From the NCBI GenBank assembly GCA_951802425.1, contig OX637797.1, forward strand, positions 2,852,001-2,916,000: a stretch of 64,000 nt of DNA, written 5' to 3'. Below the pieces are notes generated by a model. The model was not told the DNA's origin, did not search any database, and saw only the letters and a list, made by a program, of their open reading frames with translations. Positions within the stretch are counted from its first letter, which is position 1. Every line of letters begins with the position of its first letter. The position numbers were made by a program, and so were the translations under genes. Source of the DNA: Clavaria fumosa. Taxonomy: Eukaryota; Basidiomycota; Agaricomycetes; Agaricales; Clavariaceae. Below are positions 12,108-20,668 of the stretch, piece by piece.

Positions 12108-12897
12108 CAGCAGCCATGGCAGGCAGCAGCAGCAGCCACATCAGTGGTGGCAGCAGTGACAGTGGGGGCAGCAGCAGCAGCACTGATGGCAGGAGCAGCA
12201 GCAGCAGCAGCAGCCACAGCAGTGGTGGCAGCAGCACCAATGGTGGGGTCAGCAGCAGCCACAGTGGTGGTGGTGGCAGCACCAACAGCAGGGGCAGCAG
12301 CAGCACCAGCCACAGCAGCAGCAGCAGCAGCAGCCACAGGCATGGCAATGGCGGTGACAGCAGCAGCAGCAGCACTGACAGCAGGAGTGGCAGCACCAGC
12401 CACAGCAGCAGTGGCAGCAGCACCAAAGGCAAGGGCAACAGCACCAGCAACAGTGGCGGCAGCAGCAGCAACCACAGCAGCAGCAGCAGCAGCACCAATG
12501 GCAGGGGTGGCAGCAGCACTGACAGCAGGGGTGGCAGCAGCACTGACAGCAGGGGTGGCAGCAGCACTGACAGCAGGGGTGGCAGCAGCACTGACAGCAG
12601 GGGTGGCAGCAGCACTGACAGCAGGGGTGGCAGCAGCACTGACAGCAGGGGTGGCAGCAGCACTGACAGCAGGAGTGGCAGCAGCACTGACAGCAGGGGT
12701 GGCAGCAGCACTGACAGCAGGGGTGGCAGCAGCACTGACAGCAGGAGTGGCAGCAGCACTGACAGCAGGGGTGGCAGCAGCACTGACAGCAGGGGTGGCA
12801 GCAGCACTGACAGCAGGGGCAGCAGCAGCACTGACAGCAGGGGCAGCAGCAGCACCAATGGCAGGGGCAGCAGCAGCAGCAGCCATGACAGTGGCAT
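12108..12897. repeat. CAG-rich region with 24-bp minisatellite
   Basis: The left part is irregular CAG/GGCAGC repeats. From about 12,508 to 12,850 the unit GGTGGCAGCAGCACTGACAG CAGG (24 bp) repeats about 14 times with few substitutions. Because the unit length is a multiple of three, several frames on both strands stay open for 270-300 codons (Ala-, Ser/Gly- or Leu-rich). I read these as artefacts of composition and not as genes. The array is cut at 12,898 by the hAT-like element, and CAG-type sequence resumes right after its second target-site copy at 18,172. Confidence 0.9.
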
Positions 12898-13221
12898 CAG
12901 TGATGTAGTGTTGCCACAGCTTCAGCTTGAAGTCAGCTTCAAGCTGAAGCCCAGCTGGTCATAAGCCAAGCCAAGCTGATCAATCGGCTTGGCTTGACAT
13001 CAGCTTCAGCTTCAGCTTGAGGCTTTCTCCAAGCTGCACAGCCACTGCTCAAGCTGCCATTCAAGCTGGCTCCCAAGATGTCCATCAATGGGGCAAAGAA
13101 TTGTTTTTTTCCTCCTTCACTGCCCTCCACTGCCCTCCACTATGCTTATCTGGGTCTGCAACTGTTGTCTATTGCCAGGCAGCTGCTTCTCTCTATTCTT
13201 GTATGCATGGTTAGGGCATTT

Positions 13222-13496
13222 TGATGGACTTTGAGCGTGTTCAGTTAACATCCGACCTTTTGTGGACTAGTAGAATAACTTCGGACTCCATTTCAATTGG
13301 CACCCGCGGGCGCACGGGCCTTCGCCGCCTTGAATAATCTTCGCGTCGCCGTATCTGGAGCTTCACATTTCTCGCATGAACTCCAGGTATGTGCTCTTTT
13401 GTTATGTTCACCTACGACTACTCAATACACATTTCTCGTGTGAACTCCAGTTGTCGTGATCTTAAGCCTTCCGTGCCTATACCACATTGCTTTATA
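13222..13496 (+). repeat. 5' LTR of Copia
   Basis: Starts TGATGGACTTTGAG and ends GCTTTATA. The ends are not the usual TG...CA pair, but both LTRs and the CATTT target duplication agree on these limits. It contains two related internal words, CA(C)(A/G)TTTCTCG...TGAACTCCAG, at about 13357 and 13421. Confidence 0.9.
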
Positions 13497-13515
13497 GATT
13501 ATGAGACCCGCTAGC
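13497..13515 (+). other. Probable Copia primer-binding site (half initiator tRNA-Met)
   Basis: GATTATGAGACCCGCTAGC directly follows the 5' LTR. It resembles the complement of the anticodon stem-loop of initiator tRNA-Met (core TTATGAG). Drosophila copia and yeast Ty5 use an internally cleaved initiator tRNA in this way. The site overlaps the ATG of gag-pol at 13501. The match is imperfect, and a tRNA comparison is needed to confirm it. Confidence 0.5.
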
Positions 13516-16500
13516 AATCCTCTCAGCTTGTCCCCGTCCGATACCCTCAAGTTTCCGAAGTTGACTGGCATGAACTACGCTTCATGGTCAGGTCACATGA
13601 AATCTGCTTTACAATCCAAATACCTCTGGCTCGTTGTCAGCGGTGACGAAGATTGTCCACCAGAAGCAGAAACGACTGCCACTGAAGCAGAAAAGAAACT
13701 TGTCAGGAGGGAAAGACTAGACTGGAAGCTACGAGACCAGGTGGCCATGGGGAATTTGAAAGGAGCTTGCGAAAATTCACAGCTGCCATTCATCGAGAAG
13801 GACAGCGTGACGTCCGCACAAGCTATGTGGGAAGAGCTAAAGAGGGTACATCAGACAAGTCTATCAAAGATTAGTGTCCACTACCTCTTCGAAGACCTCT
13901 ACACCCGCAAATACACCGATGGTGCTTCTATGGACGAGCACATTGTGTCTATGCTCGACATCAGTCAGCGAATATCCAGATGCGGAGAGACGCTCAGCGA
14001 CTTACACCTCACTAGGGCAATTGTTCTTTCCCTCCCGAAGACAGCCTCCTGGGAGCTGGTTAAAATCCCGCTATTTGAGCTAGCAGAACTCACCTCTCAC
14101 CTTGTCAGTACAAAGCTACTACAAGAAGCAAACCGCCGTCAGCATGATAAATCCAATACAGACACAGCGCTCTACGTACACGGAAAGTCAAATAACGGCA
14201 AGGGATGCGGTAAACCACAGAAAACTGACGAGTGCAACTACTGTCACAAGAAGGGCCATTGGGCCAACGTCTGCCGCAAACGCGAGGCCGACACAAAAAA
14301 GGATTCTGGAGGATCTGCTCACCTAGCTGTCAGCAAACTCCGCGATCTCGGAACAAGGGAGGTGGGACGCATGTACGCAATGCGAGATGGGTCTGCAAAG
14401 ATCCCCGAAGTCCTACTCGACTGTGCCGCAACCCGCCACATGTTCTTCGATCGCTCCATTTTCTCCCAGTACACAGAATCAGCATCTGCAAAGACAATAT
14501 CAGTCGGAGATGGGAAGCTCATACCTGTATCTGGACGGGGCAGCATCACCCTGAAGTGCCAGCTGCCAGATGGGATTCGAACGGTCATCCTACATGACGT
14601 TCTACATGTCCCAGACCTTACGGCTAATCTTGTTAGTCTCGGTCAACTGGAACACAATGGCGCCATCAGGAGCTTCGGTGGAGGATGCATCAATGTAATG
14701 CTTGGTGGAGGTGAACTCTTCCGCGCGAAGCTAATGAGTATAAACCTCTATCGCATTGTCTTGAGCACTCACCACCAGACCGGAACCGCCTACCTTGCAA
14801 ACACAAGCGGGAGCCTTAGGCTATGGCACAGGCGGATGGGCCATCTGAATCTAGACGCAATCTGTAAACTTGCTAGTAAAGAAATGGTGATAGGACTCAC
14901 TATAATGACGCCGCACACGTACGATCACATCTGCGAAGGATGTGCTCTTGGGAAGTCTCACCGCCTCCCATTCCCGAAGGCTAGCACAACGGAACACCCA
15001 CCAATGGGACTTATCGTCGTCAATCTAACTGGGCCAATGTCAGTTGAAACCTGGACCGGAAAACGCTACGCATTAGTTATCATCGAAGCAAACTCTCGTT
15101 TCAGGACAGGCGAGCTACTCACCTCAAAGGACGAAGCTTACGGAATTCTAATCACTGTCATCACAAGACTTGAGCGACAGTCAGATAAAAAATGCCGAAT
15201 CATCTGCAGCGATGGTGGAGGAGAATTCCTAAACAACCTTGTCAAGAAATTTTGTGATAAGAATGGTCTTGCTCACCAAACGACGATGCCTTATACTCCT
15301 GAACAGAATGGGATCATGGAGCGAGCGATTGCCATCTACTTCCAGATGGTTCGCTGTATGTTGCACACAGCCCATATCGATCTACGATACTGGGGGGAAG
15401 CCTTTAAGTACGCAGTGCATATAAGGAATCTCTCACCTACCCCAACCTTGGCCGATGTTGTCCCATACGGCGCTTGGACTGGGCACAAGCCCGACGTCTC
15501 GCACCTCCGAGTCTTTGGTTCAATTTGCTACACAAATATCCCAAAGAAAATATGTGGAGGAAAACTTGCCGTGACTGCCACGAAGTGTCGTTTGCTCGGA
15601 TGGTACGCGGATGAATCCAAGGGTTATCGTTTGGAAGACCTACAAACCAAAAAGATCATATCATCAAGGGACGTACGTTTCATAGAAGATGAAACACCAA
15701 CCGAACTAGCGGTTATCGACCATGGCTACACCCCTGAAGCCCTGTCAAGACTAACCCCAGACGACTTAGGAAACGCACAGACTGAAACTGAACTAGAACC
15801 ACACGATGGTATTGATCCCATCAATCAGCCCGTCACACCACCAACGACAGAAGTCGCACATGCACCCATACCTGCACCCAAAGTATCCAAATGGGCTAAC
15901 CTTCCACCACGCGACGCATCAACCCGATACCAGAAAGAACCAGAGCGATTTGGAGACGAAGCCACAGAGGTAGATATTGAGGAAGCCCTTAATCATCATA
16001 CCGATCACCATGCATATGTTGCATATGCGAACGAGCCTCAATCCTACCACGAGGCCATGCTATCACCATGCTCGAAGCAGTGGGAGAAGGCTATCAGCGA
16101 CGAACTTGCACAGTTAAGCGAAACCGGCACCTTTGAGTGGGTTCATACCGCCCCCGCTGGAAGAAACGTCATCAGGAGCCGCTGGGTCTTGAAAGAGAAG
16201 CGAGATGGCCAGGGAAAGCTATTGAAACACAAAGCTCGAGTCGTCGCTCAGGGCTTCTCGCAGGTACCAGGACAAGATTTCAATGGGACTTACGCATCTG
16301 TAGCCAAATTCACAACCCTTCGAGCGCTTCTTGCCATTGTCGCTAAGGAGGACTGGGCCCTCCACCACATCGATGTTTGAGGTGCCTACCTCCAGGGTGA
16401 TCTTGACGAAGAGATATACATGCGAGTTCCAGACGGAGTGGCCGAACCAGCCAAGAAGGGCTGGTTGTGGAGACTGCGAAAGCCGCTCTATGGTTTAAAA

Positions 16501-17616
16501 CAAGCCGGACGACAATGGAAAACAAAGCTAGATACAAACATGAGCGATTTGGGATTTGTGAAAAGTGTTGCCGATGACTGTCTGTACATCAAGCGAACTG
16601 GCGGTGTCGTGGCAGTTGTCGTGCTTGCATACATGGATGACATGAGTGTCGCTGGGCCAAGAACTGAAGACGTTGTTGAGTTCAAAGAAGCAATCAACAA
16701 GAGATTTGAAGTGACTGACCTGGGCAAGCTAAACTTCATCCTAGGAATTGAAGTCGAGCGAAATCGCGACCTACGAACGATTACACTCAACCAAACGGCT
16801 TACATACGCGAGGTCCTCGCACGCTACGGAATGTCCAACTGCACTCCCGTATCAACTCCTCTCGCCCCAAGTGAGCGCCTTACGACCTCACAATCTCCTG
16901 TTACACCTGCCGAAGCCCAAGCAACTGTGTTATACGCCAATGGCACATCGTATCCTGAGCGCGTCGGAGCCCTGCTCTATGCTACCCAAACTCGTCCTGA
17001 CTGCCAGTATGCCATCGCCACGCTTGCGCAATTCTCTAGCAACCCTGGCAAAGCTCATTTCGAGGCTATAAAACGTGTGTTCCGCTATCTGAAAGGCACT
17101 GCGGAATTTGGCTTGACACTCAGCGGCTCACGGGCTGGACTTGACCTCATTGGCTGGACTGACTCAGACTGGGCGCAGGATGTCGATACGAGACGATCTG
17201 TCAGCGGCTTTGTCTTCGATTTTGCTGGAAGTTCTATCTCATGGTCCTCCAAGAAGCAGCCAACGGTTGCCCTATCCACTGTTGAAGCGGAGTACATGGC
17301 GGCCTCAAATGCGATGAAGGAAGCTGTCTGGCTCCGAACGCTCCTCGAAGACCTCGGATTCGCACAGGTTGAAGCAACGACGATTCACGCCGACAACCAA
17401 GGTTGTATCGCGCTTTCTCACAACCCTGTTTCACACTCTCGCGCGAAACATATAGATATCTGTCATCATTTCATTCGGGAGTGCGTCGCGAATATGGAAG
17501 TCGACCTAAAGTTTTGCCCTACGAACAACATGGTAGCCGACATATTCACGAAAGCACTCCCCTGCCAGCCGTTCAAGAGATTTCGGGCTGCACTTGGAGT
17601 GGGAGCTCGGATGTAA
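13501..17616 (+). pseudogene. Copia gag-pol polyprotein, one in-frame TGA
   Basis: One frame of about 1,371 codons is stopped only by TGA at 16378-16380, in the RT motif HHIDV-stop-GAY, where an Arg or Lys is normal. Gag covers residues ~1-240, with a CCHC knuckle CNYCHKKGHWANVC near 245-258. The protease motif reads DCAATRHM in place of DSGATxHM. The GAG-pre-integrase and zinc finger (LWHRRMGH, CEGCALGK) precede the integrase core. There the first catalytic position reads Asn (VVNLTGPM), while SDGGGEF and QNGIMERA keep the second Asp and the Glu. RT carries YMDDM, and RNase H carries WTDSDWA and STVEAEYMA. With the stop, DCA and Asn changes this copy is probably inactive unless the TGA is read through. 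Confidence 0.92.
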
Positions 17617-17619
17617 CTC

Positions 17620-17628
17620 GAGTGGGAG
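17620..17628 (+). other. Copia polypurine tract
   Basis: GAGTGGGAG sits immediately before the 3' LTR (TGACGG...) and just after the stop of gag-pol at 17616. It is the expected plus-strand primer. Confidence 0.8.
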
Positions 17629-17903
17629 TGACGGACTTTGAGTGTGTTTGGTTAACATCCGACCTTTTGTGGACTAGTAGAATAACTTCAGACTCCATTT
17701 CAATTGGTGCCCGTGGGCGCACGGGCCTTCGCCGCCTTGAATAATCTTCGCGTCGCCGTATCTGGAGCTTCACGTTTCTCGCGTGAACTCCAGGTATGTG
17801 CTCTTTTGTTATGTTCACCTACGACTACTCAATACACGTTTCTCGCTTGAACTCCAGTCGTCGTGATCTTAAGCCTTCCGTGCCTATACCACATTGCTTT
17901 ATA
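17629..17903 (+). repeat. 3' LTR of Copia
   Basis: This 275-bp LTR is collinear with 13222-13496 and has about 14 differences, mostly C/T or G/A at CpG-type dinucleotides. It is followed by the CATTT target copy at 17904-17908. Confidence 0.92.
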
Positions 17904-18234
17904 CATTTTCCTGTGGCACCTTATGATGAGATGTAGTTCTATAATGGTATTTTTGCAATTCTAGGTCAGTTCCCATTACTAGCTGGCTGCAAGCCACAGC
18001 TAGCCAGCTGTAGCCACAGCTACAGCTTGAGTTGGCTTCAAGCTGTGGCTGGAGCTGCAGCCGCAGCGACAGCTTCAGCTTGGGTGAAATAATGTCAGCT
18101 TGTGAAGCCAAAGCTGAAGCTCATTGAGCTGGCTTGGCAGCTAGCCAAGCTGCGGCAACACTACAGTGATGGCAGCAACAGCAGCTGCAACACTATTGTA
18201 CACTTGGCTTGTATCAACAAACTCATGACAGGCC

Positions 18235-18527
18235 TAGGGATGCCACGGTCCGGTTAAGTCCGGTTCAGGGCCAATTTTTTCGAACCCTGAACCGGACTTT
18301 AGGTCCGGTTCAGGCCAAATTCCGAACCTTGAACCTGAGTTCGGTCCAAGTCCGGTTCATTGGACCGGACTTTTACCAAATAAGGTAATGGTTCGCCCAA
18401 ATTTGGGCTTCTGAACCTCAATTTTGGTTCGGTTCACCCACTTGGCTGAACCTGAACCTCATTTTCGGTTCGGTCCAGTCCAGTTCAGGTTCAAACCAAA
18501 GTTCAGAACCGAACCGTGGCATCCCTA
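18235..18527. mobile_element. hAT-type MITE, 293 bp, with 8-bp target duplication
   Basis: Termini TAGGGATGCCACGGTCCGG and its inverted copy ending GGCATCCCTA are flanked on both sides by GACAGGCC (18227-18234 and 18528-18535). The interior is filled with CGGTTC/GAACCG words in both orientations, the kind of subterminal motif array seen in hAT elements. It has no coding capacity, so movement would need a transposase from elsewhere. The near-perfect ends and exact target copies suggest recent insertion. Confidence 0.92.
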
Positions 18528-18535
18528 GACAGGCC

Positions 18536-18739
18536 TGCCATTCCTCTTTTGACAATCACCTTGTGAGATGGTCTGTTTGTTTTCATAGATCACATGAGAT
18601 TGTACTAATATCTTGTGACAGGGATAATTTATTTCACAATAATTTATTGTCTCAAATTTCACAACAGTCTCCTGATGTTTTGGTGCATCAAGTTTGTATT
18701 AGTTTTGCAAGCATTTTGGACTGAGATTAATGTCTTCCA
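18536..18739. other. AT-rich spacer between the MITE and the second CAG array
   Basis: I see nothing coding. Upstream of the MITE (18172-18226) the sequence is CAG-type (GCAGCAACAGCAGCTGCAAC), so it belongs to the tandem-repeat locus that the hAT-like element split. Confidence 0.5.
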
Positions 18740-19562
18740 GCAATGGTGGTGGCAGCAGCACTGACCACATCAACAGCAGTGACAGTGGCGACAGCACCAT
18801 GATGGCAACAGCACCATGGCAGCAACAGTACTGACAGTGGCAGCAGCAGCAGCAGCCACAGCAGCAGTGGCAGCACTGACAGTGGTGATGACAGCAGCAG
18901 CAGCAGCAACAACAACCCTGTCAACAGCAGCAATGGTGGTGACAGCACCACAGTGGCAACAGTACTGATGGCAGCAGTGGCAGTGGCAGCAGTGGCAGTG
19001 GCAGCAGTGGCAGTGGCAGCAGTGGCAGTGGCAGCAGTGGCAGTGGCAGCAGTGGCAGTGGCAGCAGCACCAACAGCACCAATGGCAGTGACAGCAGTGA
19101 TGGCAGCAGTGACAGCAGCACCAGCAGCACCAACTGCATCGACAGCAGTGATGGAAGTGACAGCACCATGGTGGCAACAGTACTGACAATGGCAGCAGCC
19201 ATGGCAGTGGTGGCAGCACTGACAGCAGCGATGACAGCAGCAGCAGCAGCAACAACCGTGTCGACAGCAGCAACTGCGGCAACAGCACCACAGCAGTGAG
19301 TCAGTGACAGTACCAATGGCAGCAGCAGCAGCCATGGCGGTGGTGGCAGCACCAACACCAGCAACAACAGCACCAACATTGGCAGCAGCAGCATCAGTGG
19401 TGACAGCACCGATGGCAGCAGCAGCAGCAGCAGTGGCAGTGGTGGTAGCAGCAGTGGCAGCAGCAGTAGCAGCAGTGGCAGTGATGACAGCAGCAGTGGT
19501 GGCAGCAGTGGCGGCAGTGGTGGCAGTGGCAGCAGCAGTGGTGGCAGTGGCAGTGGTTACAG
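18740..19562. repeat. Second CAG/GGCAGT-rich tandem array
   Basis: Imperfect repeats of GGCAGCAGT/GGCAGTGGCAGCAGT dominate. The cleanest stretch is at about 18,970-19,070, with a 15-bp unit. As in the first array, several frames on both strands remain open and give Ala/Thr-, Cys/His- or Leu-rich conceptual proteins, which I do not accept as genes. Confidence 0.88.
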
Positions 19563-20253
19563 CTGCACTCAATTAGAATATCACATGACTTTGTTGATCA
19601 TAGATAAACAAATACAAATATTCATTTTGTTGCAATTGTGCAGTTGAGTATGGTAGAAGATGTAGGACCTAACACTACCTACATGTTTCTATGTAGGACT
19701 CAGTAGCTTTATCCTAGACCTACATAGTGCTGCAGCAAGTCACATTCCCCTACAAAGGAATCATGCTGTGCTACACAACACATATAAGGAAGTTGTCTAT
19801 GGCTTCTATGGCTCTATAGGTGTCTGCTGGCACAGCACTGCCAAAACACATATAGCACAATTGCACTTTGCTGATGTATGCTTACAACTCATTGTGACTC
19901 ACTCTGGTATGGTATATAAACACTAGTGATGATGCCTGTAATTCCTTAGATCATCACTTCTAATCTAATCTTCTCATTCAGCCAAGTGCAACCAAGCTCC
20001 CTTGAATATCTGAGAGTCAAAGCCATCCTTTGTTGACAATTGTGAGCTGCACACAGAATTGCCATTTGCCAGTTGGAGGTGATTACTGAGTGTCAGAATT
20101 GGGCTGGGGGCATTCATCAAGGGCAAGAGTGCATTGGAGTACTCTGTTATGAAAAGTTTGCTGGGTTGTGTCACTAAGGTACCAGTCAATTCCATTGCAC
20201 AACTCTGCTGTTCTATGGGCTGCACATGCTGGCATTGCATCAAACATATTTGA
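19563..20253. other. CpG-poor repeat-like DNA with a TATA-type promoter sequence
   Basis: No supported gene. GGTATATAAACAC at about 19911-19923 resembles a TATA box and is followed by a pyrimidine-rich stretch. GTAGGACCTA/CCTACATA words recur at 19659-19735. The stretch could be an old LTR or promoter, but I found no matching repeat partner or target duplication. A minus-strand frame of 95 codons (20261-19974) has no recognisable domain. Confidence 0.4.
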
Positions 20254-20353
20254 GGTAGCATCAGTGAAATGGGGAGGTGTTAAAAGTGGGTATAAACCAG
20301 TTTAAACCAGTTTATACCTACTTTTAACACCTCCCCATTTCACTGATGCTATC
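20254..20353. repeat. 100-nt near-perfect foldback (inverted repeat, no loop)
   Basis: Two 50-nt arms, GGTAGCATCAGTGAAATGGG... and its complement, meet at the palindrome GTTTAAAC near 20303. Only about four positions mismatch. It could be a foldback MITE or a head-to-head junction of two transposon ends. It lies at the right margin of the transposon block. Confidence 0.9.
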
Positions 20354-20668
20354 TCTATCTGCAATGGAAGAAATGATGATGGAACTGATTGGAAGGACTT
20401 TTTGCTAGATTTTCTGTTGGCACAACAGTGTCCAGGAACAAGTACTAGTAGCATGTTCATGTCGACATGGCGACTGGAAAAGGAAATTCAATTGGAGATG
20501 AGCCCCACTTATTTAAAACTACTTTTCTGCTTGATTGAAGCGGCTGAAATGACAGCTGACTAACTGAATTGTCTGCGCTGAAATTCATTCTCCGTTTTTA
20601 TCGTCCATCTCTCCGTTCCTGTAGTGCAACGCTCCTTTTTGTTGACCTACCCCTCCGCTGTTTTTGCT

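Larger units (their letters stand above)
13222..17903 (+). mobile_element. Ty1/Copia retrotransposon, nearly intact
   Basis: Two 275-bp LTRs (13222-13496 and 17629-17903) bracket a single long gag-pol frame. The 5-bp target duplication CATTT lies at 13217-13221 and 17904-17908. A polypurine tract precedes the 3' LTR and a tRNA-like primer site follows the 5' LTR. Domain order protease-integrase-RT-RNase H identifies Copia (Pseudoviridae). The LTRs differ at about 14 of 275 positions by my count, nearly all transitions and mostly at CpG/TpG/CpA. Apart from those changes the copy is young. Confidence 0.95.
12906..18163. mobile_element. Non-autonomous hAT-like element, split by the Copia insertion
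   Basis: The left end begins TAGTGTTGCCACAGCTT and the right end finishes AAGCTGCGGCAACACTA, an inverted repeat. Both sides carry the same 8 bp, CAGTGATG (12898-12905 and 18164-18171). An 8-bp duplication and TA(G/-)-type termini are the signature of the hAT superfamily. Subterminal sequence (12,917-13,080 and 17,980-18,150) is packed with AGCTT/AAGCT words in both orientations, which resembles hAT transposase-binding arrays. No transposase is present. Without the nested Copia the element would be about 0.57 kb. Confidence 0.82.

Noticed and set aside
12012..12964. Long open frames of 270-300 codons on both strands (Ala-, Ser/Gly- and Leu-rich)
   Set aside because: They follow from the 24-bp and CAG repeats, occur in several frames at once and carry no domain.
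18727..19576. Ala/Thr- and Cys/His-rich frames in the second array
   Set aside because: Same reason: pure repeat composition, open on both strands, no splice or domain evidence.
19659..19980. Possible solo LTR (TGTAGG...TTCA with a TATATAAA box)
   Set aside because: No second copy in the window and no matching 5-bp flanks.
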